A DNA stretch of 64,000 nt from assembly GCA_019635355.1 (NCBI GenBank), contig JAHBZQ010000001.1, forward strand, positions 1,798,001 through 1,862,000, in the 5' to 3' direction. The notes under the pieces were generated by a model, which saw only the letters and a list, made by a program, of their open reading frames with translations, was not told where the DNA came from and searched no databases. The translations under genes and the position numbers were made by a program. Source of the stretch: Rhizobacter sp. (lineage in GTDB: Bacteria > Pseudomonadota > Gammaproteobacteria > Burkholderiales > Burkholderiaceae_C). Below, piece after piece: positions 46,205 through 56,908 of the stretch. The first letter of the stretch is position 1; each line of letters begins with the position of its first letter.

Positions 46205-47144
46205 CGCCATCCTGCGGCGCCTCGAGTGGACGGTGATCCGCCGTCTCGATGGCGTGCTGCAGGGCGACTACCGCACGCTCTTCCGCGGCGCGGGGCTCGA
46301 CCTCGCCGACCTGCGCGAGTACCAGCACCACGACGACGTGCGCCACATCGACTGGAACGTGACCGCGCGGCTGCAGCAACCCTACGTGCGCGAGTTCACC
46401 GAAGACCGCGAGCTGACCGCGTGGTTCCTGCTCGACCTGTCGGGCAGCGTCGACTTCGGCTCGGCGCGCACGAAGCGCAGCGTGTCGGCCGAGTTCGTGG
46501 CCACGCTCGCGCGGCTCTTCACGCGGCACGGCAACCGCGTCGGCGCCATGCTGTACGGCCACACGCTCGACGAAGTGCTGCCGGCACGCGGCACCCGCAC
46601 CCATGTGCTGCACCTGCTGCAACGCATGCAGCAGCACCGGGCCAAGCCAGCCAAGACCACCACGCAGCTGAGGGACTTGCTGCAACGCGCCGCCCCGCTG
46701 ATGCCCCGACGCTCGACGGTGTTCGTCGTCTCCGACTTCCTAAGTGCCCCGGGCTGGGACCAGGCACTCGCGCAACTGAGCCTGCGCCACGAGGTGCTGG
46801 CGGTGCGCCTCTACGACCCGCTCGAGATGGCCCTGCCCGACCTCGGCATGGTCACGCTGCAAGACGCCGAAACGGGCGAGCAGTTCATGGTCGACACCCA
46901 GGACCCCGGCTTTCGCGCGCGCTACGAAAAAGGGGCCGAGCAGCAGGAAAGCGCCCTGCGCGAATCGCTGGCCCGCGCGGGCGTCGACACGCTGGAGCTG
47001 GCCACCGACGAAGACCTGCTGGCCACGCTCCTGCGCTTTGTCGAGCTGCGCAAGCAGCGCATGCGGCTCAACTCGGGGGCTGGCCTGCCGGCCCATCTGA
47101 AAGGCAACACCACCGGAGGGCGAGATGAGCTTCGTGTGGCCTGA
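46176..47144 (+). CDS. DUF58 domain protein (MoxR partner)
   Basis: A 322-residue soluble protein. The DUF58 motif FRGAGLDLADLREYQHHDDV and IDWNVTARLQQPYVREF is followed by a VWA-like fold with FLLDLSGSVDFGS. It starts inside moxR and ends inside the next gene, so it is translationally coupled on both sides. In characterised clusters such proteins link MoxR ATPase activity to membrane VWA proteins; the role here is inferred. Confidence 0.9.
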
Positions 47145-48153
47145 ATTCCTCTGGTCTCTGGCGGCACTGCCGCTGCTGGTGCTGCTCTACTGGTGGCTGC
47201 TCCACCGCCGCAAGAAGGTGACGCTCAAGTTCGCCAACCTCGCGCTCGTGAAGCAGGTGGCCGGCAAGGGCCCCGGCTGGCGACGCCACGTGCCGCCGGT
47301 GTTGATGCTGCTGGCGCTGGCCACGCTCTTCGTCGCCGCGAGCCGCCCGCGCGCGGTGGTGACGCTGCCGCTGCAGCAGGAGACCATCATCCTCGCGATG
47401 GACGTGTCGGGCAGCATGCGCGCCACCGACGTGCAACCCAACCGGCTCGTGGCCGCACAAGACGCCGCCAAGGCCTTCCTGAAAGACCTGCCCCGCAGCG
47501 TGCGGGTGGGCGTGGTGTCGTTCGCCGGCACCGCCGCCGTGGTGCAGCCGCCCACGCTCAACCGCGAAGACATCGAAGCCGCGATCGACCGCTTCCAGCT
47601 GCAGCGCGGCACCGCCATCGGCAGCGGCATCGTGCTCTCGCTCGCCACCATCTTCCCCGAGGCGGGCATCGATCTCTCGCAGATCACCGGCGCGCGCAAC
47701 ATGCCGGTCGGCCCCGGCGACAAGCCACCGAAGGAGTTCACGCCGGTGGCACCGGGCTCGTTCTCGTCGGCGGCCATCGTGCTCTTGACCGACGGCCAGC
47801 GCACCACCGGCCCCGACCCGATGGACGCCGCCAAGATGGCCGCCGACCGTGGCGTGAAGGTCTACTCGGTGGGCATCGGCACCAAGGAAGGCGAGACCAT
47901 CGGCTTCGAAGGCTGGTCGATGCGCGTGCGGCTCGATGAGGAGACGCTCAAGGGCGTGTCCAACCTCACCCGCGCCGAATACTTCTATGCCGGTACCGCC
48001 GACGACCTGAAGAAGGTCTACCAGTCGCTCAGCTCGCGGCTGGTGGTCGAGAAGAAGGAGACCGAGATCACCGCGTTCTTCGCCGCCGCGGCGGCCCTGA
48101 TGGTGCTCGTCTCGGCCGCGCTGTCGGTGTGGTGGTTCGGCCGGGTGGCTTGA
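47125..48153 (+). CDS. BatA-like membrane protein with von Willebrand factor A domain
   Basis: A 342-residue protein. N-terminal TM segments lie at about 7-25 and 55-73, the VWA domain at about 85-290 with MIDAS motif DVSGSMR, and a C-terminal TM at about 313-335. The VWA domain should face the periplasm. BatB, TPR or BatD genes are not present, so this is a reduced MoxR-DUF58-VWA set. It is convergent with the response-regulator gene (3 nt between). Confidence 0.9.
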   Translation: MSFVWPEFLWSLAALPLLVLLYWWLLHRRKKVTLKFANLALVKQVAGKGPGWRRHVPPVLMLLALATLFVAASRPRAVVTLPLQQETIILAMDVSGSMRATDVQPNRLVAAQDAAKAFLKDLPRSVRVGVVSFAGTAAVVQPPTLNREDIEAAIDRFQLQRGTAIGSGIVLSLATIFPEAGIDLSQITGARNMPVGPGDKPPKEFTPVAPGSFSSAAIVLLTDGQRTTGPDPMDAAKMAADRGVKVYSVGIGTKEGETIGFEGWSMRVRLDEETLKGVSNLTRAEYFYAGTADDLKKVYQSLSSRLVVEKKETEITAFFAAAAALMVLVSAALSVWWFGRVA

Positions 48154-48156
48154 CGG

Positions 48157-48525
48157 TCACCGCAGCAGCGCTCGCACCTGCTCGGCGAAGCTCGCCACGT
48201 CGATGGGCTTGCTGATGTAGCCGTCGCAGCCGGCGGCGAGCAGGCGCTCGCGGTCGCCCTTCATCGCATAAGCGGTGAACGCCACGACCACGAGATCGGC
48301 CGTCGCCGGGTCGGCGCGCAGCTGGCCGAGGAGCGCGAGGCCGTCGACGTGCGGCATCTGGATGTCGAGCAGCACGAGGTCGGGCCGCGTGTGGGCGAGC
48401 GTCCGCAGGGCGGCCTCGGCGCCGTCCGCCGTGCACACCTGCAGGCCGGCACTGCGCAGCACCATCGAGGCCAGCTCCAGGTTGACCGGGTTGTCGTCGA
48501 CGATCAGCACCAGCGGCGGGGTCAT
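48157..48525 (-). CDS. single-domain response regulator
   Basis: A 122-residue receiver domain alone. It has the acidic pair in LIVDDNPVN, phospho-Asp54 (LLDIQMPHVDG), the Thr in AFTAYAMKG and Lys in ISKPIDV. With no output domain it works as a phosphorelay intermediate or by protein contact. It overlaps the histidine kinase gene by 4 nt (ATGA), so the two are a coupled pair. Confidence 0.94.
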   Translation of the reverse strand: MTPPLVLIVDDNPVNLELASMVLRSAGLQVCTADGAEAALRTLAHTRPDLVLLDIQMPHVDGLALLGQLRADPATADLVVVAFTAYAMKGDRERLLAAGCDGYISKPIDVASFAEQVRALLR

Positions 48526-50744
48526 GGGGTCGCTCCAGCCACGGCACGGCGCGGCAGGCGCACGTGGAACACGCTACCCACGCCCAGCTCGCTGCGCAGG
48601 CCCACGCTGCCGCCCTGCAGCTCGGCCAGCCGGCGTGTGAGCGCCAAGCCCAGGCCGGTGCCGCCGTGGGTCTTGGCCAGGCCGCTGTGCACCTGCTGGA
48701 AGGGCATGAAGAGCCGAGCCTGGTCGGCCGCGGCGATGCCCACGCCGTTGTCTTCGACCTCGAGGCGCCACCACGCCGCGTCTTCGGCCACCGCCCGCAG
48801 CTGCACCCGCCCACCGGAGCCGGTGAACTTGATCGCATTGGAGAGGAAGTTGTAGAGCACCTGCTTGAGCCGCGCCGGGTCGAGCACCAGGTCGTGGAGC
48901 GACGGGTCGAGCTGCACCTCGACGGTGATGCGCTTGCGGTCGGCCTCGGCCTGCAGCATGCCCGTCACCTCGGCCACGAGGCCGGGCAGGCCGAGCGGCA
49001 GCGGGGTGAGTTCGAGCTTGCCGGCCTCGACCTTGGCGAGGTCGAGCACGTCGTTGATGAGTTCGAGCAGGTGGCGCCCGCCGTTGGCGATGTGGCCGAG
49101 GTACTCGTCGCGCTTGGGCGAATCGGCCGGCAGCAGCGGCGAGCGCAGGATGTCGGCAAAGCCGATCACCGCGTTGAGTGGCGTGCGCAACTCGTGCGAC
49201 ATGTTGGCGAGGAACTCGCTCTTGACGCGGCTCGCCTCCACCACCTGGCGGTTCTCGGCTTCGAGCTGCACGCGCTGCACGCGCAGGCCTTCGGCTTCAA
49301 CGCGGTCGGTGATGTCGATCACCATGCCGAGCAGTCGCGCAGGCTCACCGTTTTCCACCACCAGCATGCCGCTCGTGGCGAGCCAGTGCACGCTGCCGTC
49401 GGGCCAGATGACGCGGAACTCCTGGCGCCAGCGGGGCGCGCGGGTGCGCAAGGTCTCGTCCATGTGCGCCATCACGCGGGCGTGGTCGTCGTGGTGCACC
49501 TGGCGCCAGAAGTCGTCGAGCGTCCAGCGCTCGAGCGGCTCGGCGTGGCCGAACGAGCGGTCGTGGCGGGCGGAGTGCTTGATCTCGCCGGTGCGCAGGT
49601 CCATGTCCCAGTCGCCGATCTCGCTGGCATCGAGCGCCAGGCGCAGCAGCGATTCGCTCTCGACACGCGCGGCCTCGGCCTGCAGGCGGGCGTCTTCGCG
49701 CTGCTGCAGCAAGGCCTGCGCCTGCGCCAGCGCATGCGCCACGTCGTTGGCCTCGGCCAACTCGCTGGCCGCGGGCATCGCGGGCTCGCCACGGCCGATC
49801 GCCAGCGCCGGGCCCACCAGCGCCTGCACCGGCTCGGCGATGCGGCGTGCCATGAAACTCGCGAGCCACCAGCCGAGCAGGAGCAACAGCAGGCCCGCGC
49901 CGAACACGAGCCCGAGCCGGCGCGCCAACTCCGCGTGCAGGACCTTCACCGGCATCCCGATCACCACCGACCAGCCATAGGTGCTCGACCGCGTGAAGCA
50001 CGCGATGGTGTCGATGCCGTCGCTCGTGTGGCCCTGGAAGATGCCTTCGTTGTGCCGCCTGAGCTGCTCCTGTACGACCGGCGCCACCGGCTGGCCGATG
50101 TGCCGGGCCGCATCGCGGTTGCGGGCGACGATGTGGCCGGTGAGGTCGAGGATGCCCGCCGTCCAGCCCGGGTCGAAGCCCTGCCGCTCGATGATCTGCT
50201 GGAAGCGCGCCGGCTTGAAGACCATCTCCAGGCGGGCGATGGCACGGCCTTCGCGCACGACCGGCACCGCCACCGCGACCTGCGGCTGGCGCGACACCTC
50301 GCCGATGAAGAGATCCGACACGGCCGGCTGCAAGCTCGTCAACACCGTCGGGAAACGGTCGTGCCGGACCTTGGGCAAGGGGGTGCCGAACGGGTGCGCG
50401 ACGCTGACGCGCCCCTGCAGCGTGGTGTCGAAGAGCACGATGTTGTCGCCACCGCTGTTGCGGAGCGCTTCGCTCGCGCGCTCGTGGAAGCGGCGATCGT
50501 CGCCCTCGTCGATGCGGGTCGAGGTGGCGAGCGTCTGCAGCACGGCGATGCTCGTGCCCAGCTCGCGGTCGGCCTGGTAGACCATCGCGCGGGCGGTCTG
50601 CAGCATGGCGTCGAGGCGGTTGTCACGCTCGCGCTGGTAGGCCGACCACACCATCACCAGCGCCAGCACCCACCCCGGCACGATGGCCGCGAACACGAGC
50701 CGGCGGGTCAGCGCACGAACCGGACGCGGGCGGAGGGGCGGCAC
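48522..50744 (-). CDS. membrane sensor histidine kinase (Cache-HAMP-like-PAS-HisKA-HATPase)
   Basis: A 740-residue kinase. TM1 is at about 15-35, a periplasmic double-Cache-like sensor at 40-280, TM2 at about 285-305, then a HAMP-like linker. A PAS/PAC domain covers about 365-490 (SEIGDWDMDLRTGEIKHS), HisKA has NMSHELRTPLN (His517), and the HATPase has LYNFLSNAIKF, DNGVGI and HGGTGLGLAL. The ligand is unknown. It is transcribed with the single-domain regulator. Confidence 0.93.
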   Translation of the reverse strand: MPPLRPRPVRALTRRLVFAAIVPGWVLALVMVWSAYQRERDNRLDAMLQTARAMVYQADRELGTSIAVLQTLATSTRIDEGDDRRFHERASEALRNSGGDNIVLFDTTLQGRVSVAHPFGTPLPKVRHDRFPTVLTSLQPAVSDLFIGEVSRQPQVAVAVPVVREGRAIARLEMVFKPARFQQIIERQGFDPGWTAGILDLTGHIVARNRDAARHIGQPVAPVVQEQLRRHNEGIFQGHTSDGIDTIACFTRSSTYGWSVVIGMPVKVLHAELARRLGLVFGAGLLLLLLGWWLASFMARRIAEPVQALVGPALAIGRGEPAMPAASELAEANDVAHALAQAQALLQQREDARLQAEAARVESESLLRLALDASEIGDWDMDLRTGEIKHSARHDRSFGHAEPLERWTLDDFWRQVHHDDHARVMAHMDETLRTRAPRWRQEFRVIWPDGSVHWLATSGMLVVENGEPARLLGMVIDITDRVEAEGLRVQRVQLEAENRQVVEASRVKSEFLANMSHELRTPLNAVIGFADILRSPLLPADSPKRDEYLGHIANGGRHLLELINDVLDLAKVEAGKLELTPLPLGLPGLVAEVTGMLQAEADRKRITVEVQLDPSLHDLVLDPARLKQVLYNFLSNAIKFTGSGGRVQLRAVAEDAAWWRLEVEDNGVGIAAADQARLFMPFQQVHSGLAKTHGGTGLGLALTRRLAELQGGSVGLRSELGVGSVFHVRLPRRAVAGATP

Positions 50745-50835
50745 GATGGGGGTCCACTGGGGCGGCGAAGAATCGCCGGGGCCAGTCTAGCGAGGGCGGG
50801 CCGGCTTGTCGCGCGCGCCCCCACCGCGCACCGGA

Positions 50836-51505
<670 letters not shown>

Positions 51506-51513
<8 letters not shown>

Positions 51514-52762
51514 AGCGCAGCGCCTCCGCCGGTTGCACGCGGCTGGCACGCCAGCTCGGGTAGAGCGTGGCCACGAAAGCGAGCACAAGAGAGATCAAGG
51601 TGATGGGCACGATGTCGGCCGACTGCGGCTCGCTGGGCATCTGGCTGATGAGGTACACGCTGCCAGGCAGGAAGCTCGTGTGCAGCAGGCGCTCGATGAA
51701 GGGCACGATGGTGCCCACGTTGAAGGCGATCAGCAGCCCGCCCGCCACGCCGGCGAGCGTGCCGATCACGCCCGAGGCGGCGCCTTGCACCATGAACACG
51801 CCCATGATGGAACGGGGGCTGGCGCCGAGCGTGCGCAGGATGGCGATGTCGGCGCGTTTGTCGGTCACCGTCATCACGAGGGTGGACACGAGGTTGAAGG
51901 CCGCCACCGCGACGATCAGCGTGAGGATGATGAACATCAGGCGCTTTTCCAGCTGCACCGCGGCGAACCAGTTGCGGTTGGTGCGCGTCCAGTCGCGCAC
52001 GTAATACTGCGAGCCCATCGCGGCGCTCAGCTCGTAGGCCACGGTGGGCGCTTCGTGCAGGTTCTTCAGGCGCAGCTGCACGCCGGTCGGCCCCTCGACG
52101 CGGAAGAGGCGCTGCGCATCGTCGAGGTGAATGAGCGCGAGCGTGCTGTCGTATTCGTAGTGGCCGGAGTCGAAGGTGCCGACGACCGTCATCTGCTTCA
52201 GGCGCGGCACCACGCCGGCCGGCGTGACCTGCCCGCCGGGCGCGAGGATGGTGACGTTGTCGCCGGCACGCACGCCGAGCTGGCGGGCGAGCTCGCTGCC
52301 GAGCACGATGCCCCACTGGCCGGGCACGAGGCGGGCGAGCGTGGTGTCCTTCAACTGCGCGGCCAGGTCGGTGACGGTGGCCTCTTCGTCGGGCGAGATG
52401 CCGCGCACCACGGCGCCTCGCATCTCGTCGCCGCGCGCGATCAGCGCCTGCGCCGCCACGAACGGGGCCGCGCCGACCACTTGTGGGTTCTCGCGCGCCT
52501 TGGCGGCGGTGGCGCGCCAATCGGGCAGGCCGGCGCCCTGCCCTTCGAGCACCTCGACGTGCGCCACCACCGACAGCATGCGGTCGCGCACCTCCTTCTG
52601 GAAACCGTTCATCACCGACAACACGATGATCAGCGCCGCCACGCCGAGCGCGATGCCGAGCATCGACACGCCGGAGATGAAGGAGATGAAGCCGTTGCGG
52701 CGACCGGCACGGCCGGCGCGTGTGTAGCGCCAGCCGATTTGCAATTCATAGGGCCAATTCAT
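51506..52762 (-). CDS. lolC: lipoprotein-releasing system permease LolC/LolE
   Basis: A 418-residue FtsX-like permease with TM1 at about 25-48, a large periplasmic domain 50-265, and three C-terminal TM segments (after 270). Landmarks are FISFISGVSMLGIALGVAAL, VLSVMNGFQKEVRDRML and ILRTLGASPRSIMGVFMVQG. Only one permease gene is present, as in beta-proteobacteria, where one LolC/E-type (LolF-like) permease can form a homodimer. It is coupled to lolD. Confidence 0.93.
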
Positions 52763-52909
52763 GGTGCGCGGATGCTACCCGAGGGCCCTGCACAGCCTGG
52801 GCCCGCACGCTTGGCACGACTTGCTGCGAGCCCCTGGGGAATGCCCGGCCGGATGATTTGCACGACCGTCCAATAATCATTCGATTCCAACAAGACCCAG
52901 GAGACCTTC

Positions 52910-54040
52910 ATGCACCCGTCCCGCATTTCGTGGCTCGCGCTGCTGCTCATGCCGCTGGCCGCGGCCGCCGCCACCGTTTCGGCCCAGCGCCCGCAACTGT
53001 CGGACGCGCAAGCGCCCAACTACACCAAGGCCAAGTACCTGGCGCGCAGCGGCGCCATCGGCTCGCCCAGCACCGACAACTGGAACCCGAGCGGCGCCGG
53101 CGACGTGAGCACCTTCAGCGCACGCTACACCGTGGCCGCCGACGGCACCGGCACCCACAGCACCGTGCAGGCCGCCATCAACGCCGCCAGCGGCACGGCG
53201 CGGGTCTACATCGCCATCAAGCCCGGCACCTACCGCGGCGTGACCTGCGTGCCGTCGAGCAAGCCGCCGATCACGCTCTACAGCACCAACACCGACGCGT
53301 CGAAGACCGTGCTGGTCTACAACAACTACGCGGGCAAGTCGAAGTCGTCGAGCACCGCGGCCAACCCGTGCAACCCGCAGACCGGCTCCACCAGCTACGG
53401 CACCATCGGCAGCGCCACCTTCACGGTGGCGGCACGCGACTTCCACGCGAAGAACCTCACCTTTGCCAACGACTTCAACGAAGGCTCGTCGAGCAGCAAC
53501 GTGCAGGCCGTCGCGCTGATGACGACCGGCGACAAGCTCGTGTTCGACAACGTGCGCGTGCTCGGCAACCAGGACACGCTCTTCCTCTCGACACCTGGCT
53601 ACAGCACCATCGCACGTTCGTATTTCAAGTCGAGCTACGTGCAGGGCGACGTCGACTTCATCTTCGGCCGCGGGACCGCCGTGTTCGAGAGCTGCACGAT
53701 CAAGTACCTGTCGACTCGCTGGGGCAACAACGGCAACCACATCGCACCGGCCACCGCGGCGGGCAATGCCTACGGCTTCCTGTTCTCGGGCAGCCACTTC
53801 ACGAAGGACAGCAGCACCGGCAGCAACGTGATCTCGCTCGGCCGCAGCTGGGACGAAGGCGTGAGCACCGGCGCCTACATCGCCGGCAGCTCGCCGAACG
53901 GCCAGGCGGTGATCCGCGAGAGCACGCTCGACAGCCACATCAAGCTGCAGGCCCCATGGGGCACCTCGACCTCGGGGCGCGCTTTCAGCGCGTCGGGCAA
54001 CCGGTTGCGCGAATACAAGAACACCGGCGGAGGGTCTTGA
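52910..54040 (+). CDS. secreted pectinesterase (carbohydrate esterase family 8)
   Basis: A 376-residue protein with a signal peptide (cleavage near VSAQ, about residue 26). It has the right-handed beta-helix of pectin methylesterases. Active-site motifs are QAVALM, GNQDTLFL (catalytic Asp), QGDVDFIFGRGTAVFE (nucleophile Asp) and LGRSWDEG (Arg). The usual GxYxE segment reads GTYRGV, so the Glu is replaced. It demethylates pectin outside the cell, which suggests plant contact or plant debris use. It is monocistronic. A dispersed repeat starts at its stop codon. Confidence 0.9.
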   Translation: MHPSRISWLALLLMPLAAAAATVSAQRPQLSDAQAPNYTKAKYLARSGAIGSPSTDNWNPSGAGDVSTFSARYTVAADGTGTHSTVQAAINAASGTARVYIAIKPGTYRGVTCVPSSKPPITLYSTNTDASKTVLVYNNYAGKSKSSSTAANPCNPQTGSTSYGTIGSATFTVAARDFHAKNLTFANDFNEGSSSSNVQAVALMTTGDKLVFDNVRVLGNQDTLFLSTPGYSTIARSYFKSSYVQGDVDFIFGRGTAVFESCTIKYLSTRWGNNGNHIAPATAAGNAYGFLFSGSHFTKDSSTGSNVISLGRSWDEGVSTGAYIAGSSPNGQAVIRESTLDSHIKLQAPWGTSTSGRAFSASGNRLREYKNTGGGS

Positions 54041-54122
54041 TCAAGCAACGCCCGCGGAACCGGCTTTGCCGGGCCGCAGGGTGGCGCCCCTTGGGGGCAG
54101 GAGCGTGAGCGACTGGGGGGCC
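54040..54122 (+). repeat. dispersed intergenic element, copy B
   Basis: An 83-bp copy of the element at 32808-32889. It begins at the last base of the pectinesterase stop codon, and its GGGGGGCC end is 7 nt from the stop of minus-strand dxs. It holds hairpins CCGGC-TTT-GCCGG and GCCCC-TT-GGGGGC. Confidence 0.88.
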
Positions 54123-54129
54123 GAACGAC

Positions 54130-56016
54130 CTAGCGGTTCACGGCCAGCAACGCAGGCCGTGCGCCGAAGCGCTTCAGGATCGATTGCTCGATGCCTGCGG
54201 CGTCGAGGCCACACAAGCTGAGCAGCTTGGCCGGGTCACCATGCTCGATGAACTCATCGGGCAGGCCCAGGCTCAGCACGGGCACTTCGATGCGCGCGGC
54301 CTGCAAGGCCTCTTGCACGGCAGTGCCGGCGCCGCCCATCAGGCAGCCTTCTTCCACGGTGACGATGGCGTCGTGGCTGCGCGCAAGCTCCGCCACGAGA
54401 GCGACATCGAGCGGCTTCACGAAACGCATGTTCGCGACCGTGGCGTTGAGGTTCTCCGCCGCCGCCAGTGCCGGGTGAAGCAGCGTGCCGAAGGCGAGGA
54501 TCGCGATGCGCTCGCCGCGGCGGCGCACTTCACCCTGGCCCCAGGGCAGGGTGTCGAGGGTCGGCTGCACGGCCACGCCGGCGCCCGAGCCGCGCGGGTA
54601 GCGCACGGCGGTGGGGTGGTCCTGCTTGAAGGCGCTGGTGAGCAGCTGGCGCGTCTCGTTTTCGTCGGACGGCGTCAGCACGCTCATGTTGGGAATGCAG
54701 CGCAGGTACGAGATGTCGTAGGCACCCGCATGCGTGGCGCCATCGGCCCCCACCAGGCCGGCGCGGTCGAGCGCGAAGACGACGGGCAGGTTTTGCAGGG
54801 CCACGTCGTGGATGAGCTGGTCGTAGGCGCGCTGCAGGAAGGTGGAGTAGATGGCCACCACCGGCTTCATGCCCTCGCAGGCCAGGCCCGCGGCGAAGGT
54901 CACGGCGTGCTGCTCGGCGATGCCCACGTCGTGATACCGCTTGGGAAAACGCTGCTCGAACTCGACCATGCCCGAGCCTTCGCGCATGGCGGGGGTGATG
55001 CCCACCAGCCGCTCGTCGGCCGCGGCCATGTCGCACAGCCACTGGCCGAACACCTGCGTGAAGGTGGGCTTGGGCGGCGTGGCCGGCTTCTTCAGGCCCT
55101 CGGCGGGGTTGAACTTGCTCGGGCCGTGGTAGGCCACCGGGTCGGCCTCGGCGAGCTTGTAGCCCATGCCCTTCTTGGTCACGACGTGGAGGAACAGCGG
55201 CCCCTTCATGTCGCGCAGGTTTTCGAGCGTGGGGATCAGCGAGTCGAGGTCGTGGCCATCGATCGGGCCGAAATAGGTGAAGCCGAACTCTTCGAAGATC
55301 GTGCCGGGCACGACCATGCCCTTCGCATGCTCCTCGAAGCGACGAGCCAACTCGAAGAGCGGCGGCGCGTTCTTGAGCACGGTCTTGGCCGTGTCGCGGG
55401 CGGCCGCGTAGAACTTGCCGCTCATCAGTCGCGCGAGGTAGCGGTTGAGCGCGCCCACCGGCGGCGAGATCGACATGTCGTTGTCGTTCAGCACCACGAG
55501 CATGTTGGCGCCGGCGACGCCCGCGTTGTTGAGCGCCTCGAAGGCCATGCCGGCGGTCATCGCGCCATCGCCGATCACGGCGACCGAGCGGCGGTCTTCA
55601 CCGCGCATCTTGGCGGCCACCGCCATGCCGAGTGCGGCCGAGATCGAGGTCGACGAATGCGCGGTGCCGAAGGTGTCGTACTCGCTCTCGTCGCGGCGCG
55701 GGAAGCCCGACAGCCCGCCGTACTGGCGCAGCGTCGACATGCGCTCGCGGCGGCCGGTGAGGATCTTGTGCGGGTAGGTCTGATGGCCCACGTCCCACAC
55801 GATGCGGTCGTGCGGGGTGTTGAAGACGTGGTGCAGGGCGATGGTGAGTTCGACCGTGCCGAGGTTCGACGACAGGTGTCCGCCGGTCTGCGACACGCTT
55901 TGCAGCACGAAGTCGCGCAGCTCGACCGCCAGTTGCTTCAGCTCGACACGCGACAGCTTGCGCAGGTCGGCCGGGCTCTGGATCGTGTTGAGCAGTGCGT
56001 GGTTGGTTGTGGTCAT
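54130..56016 (-). CDS. dxs: 1-deoxy-D-xylulose-5-phosphate synthase
   Basis: A 628-residue thiamine-diphosphate enzyme that condenses pyruvate and glyceraldehyde-3-phosphate in the first step of the MEP isoprenoid pathway. The ThDP site is GDGAMTAGMAFEALNNAG with a distal NDNDMSISP. Other signatures are IVWDVGHQTYPHKILTGR and RAGLVGADGATHAGAYD. It lies 1 nt downstream of ispA, in the common order xseB-ispA-dxs. Confidence 0.97.
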   Translation of the reverse strand: MTTTNHALLNTIQSPADLRKLSRVELKQLAVELRDFVLQSVSQTGGHLSSNLGTVELTIALHHVFNTPHDRIVWDVGHQTYPHKILTGRRERMSTLRQYGGLSGFPRRDESEYDTFGTAHSSTSISAALGMAVAAKMRGEDRRSVAVIGDGAMTAGMAFEALNNAGVAGANMLVVLNDNDMSISPPVGALNRYLARLMSGKFYAAARDTAKTVLKNAPPLFELARRFEEHAKGMVVPGTIFEEFGFTYFGPIDGHDLDSLIPTLENLRDMKGPLFLHVVTKKGMGYKLAEADPVAYHGPSKFNPAEGLKKPATPPKPTFTQVFGQWLCDMAAADERLVGITPAMREGSGMVEFEQRFPKRYHDVGIAEQHAVTFAAGLACEGMKPVVAIYSTFLQRAYDQLIHDVALQNLPVVFALDRAGLVGADGATHAGAYDISYLRCIPNMSVLTPSDENETRQLLTSAFKQDHPTAVRYPRGSGAGVAVQPTLDTLPWGQGEVRRRGERIAILAFGTLLHPALAAAENLNATVANMRFVKPLDVALVAELARSHDAIVTVEEGCLMGGAGTAVQEALQAARIEVPVLSLGLPDEFIEHGDPAKLLSLCGLDAAGIEQSILKRFGARPALLAVNR

Positions 56017-56017
56017 C

Positions 56018-56908
56018 TCAGCAGTCCCTGTCCACCACTTTGTTGGCGAGGTCGGTCAGCCGCTGCACGTCGGGCAGGTGGCTGCGCGCCAGCGCCGCGA
56101 GCGCCTTCTCGCGCAGCTCGCGGGCGTGCTGCCGGGCCGCATCGAGGCCCAGCACCGACACGTAGGTGGGTTTGTTCGCATGCTGGTCTTTGCCAGCGGT
56201 CTTGCCCAGGGTTTCAGACGCCTGGGTCACGTCGAGGATGTCGTCCACCACCTGGAAGGCCAGGCCGATGGCATCGCCATAGTCGGAAAGGGCCTGCCAC
56301 GCCGCAGGGGTGACCTGGCCACAGGCTGCGCCCATCAGCACACTGCCTTGCAGCAGGGCACCGGTCTTGCGGTGGTGCATGTCGCGCAGCGACTGTTCGT
56401 CGAGGGTGATGCCGATGCTCGCGAGGTCGATGGCCTGGCCGCCCGCCATGCCGGCGTGGCCAGCCGAGCGCGCCAGCAAGGCACACAGGCGCGCCTGCAG
56501 CACGGGCGGCACGCCCTGCTCGGGCGTCAGCACCTCGAAGGCCAGCGCCTGCATCGCGTCACCGGCCAGCATGGCCTGGGCTTCGCCGAACTGCACGTGC
56601 ACCGTGGGCTTGCCACGGCGCAGCACGTCGTTGTCCATGCAGGGCATGTCGTCGTGGATCAGCGAGTAGGCGTGGATCAGCTCCACCGCGCAGGCGGCAC
56701 GCAGGGCCGCTTCGCCTTCGCTGCCATTCACCGCCTCGGCTGCCGCCAGCACCAGCAAGGGGCGCAGCCGCTTGCCACCATCGAGCACGCCGTAGCGCAT
56801 GGCCTGGCCCAGGCCGGCCGGCGCCTGCAGCGGCACCCAAGCCGACAACGCCGATTCGACCGTGTCCAGCTGGGCGCGGCACCACGACTCGAAATCGACC
56901 GGCATCAT
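56018..56908 (-). CDS. ispA: (2E,6E)-farnesyl diphosphate synthase
   Basis: A 296-residue prenyltransferase making geranyl and farnesyl diphosphate. The first Asp-rich motif is SLIHDDMPCMDND and the second is QVVDDILDVT. DGGKRLRPLL and KTGALLQGSVLMGA are also present. The first of two adjacent ATGs (56908) overlaps the xseB stop in an ATGA junction and is preferred. It supplies precursors for quinones, undecaprenol and possibly carotenoids. Confidence 0.96.
   Translation of the reverse strand: MMPVDFESWCRAQLDTVESALSAWVPLQAPAGLGQAMRYGVLDGGKRLRPLLVLAAAEAVNGSEGEAALRAACAVELIHAYSLIHDDMPCMDNDVLRRGKPTVHVQFGEAQAMLAGDAMQALAFEVLTPEQGVPPVLQARLCALLARSAGHAGMAGGQAIDLASIGITLDEQSLRDMHHRKTGALLQGSVLMGAACGQVTPAAWQALSDYGDAIGLAFQVVDDILDVTQASETLGKTAGKDQHANKPTYVSVLGLDAARQHARELREKALAALARSHLPDVQRLTDLANKVVDRDC

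Noticed and set aside
52812..52826. Sigma54-like promoter (TTGGCACG...TTGCTGC) upstream of the pectinesterase gene.
   Set aside because: The GG and GC elements are 8 nt apart rather than the required 10, so it should not be recognised by sigma54.
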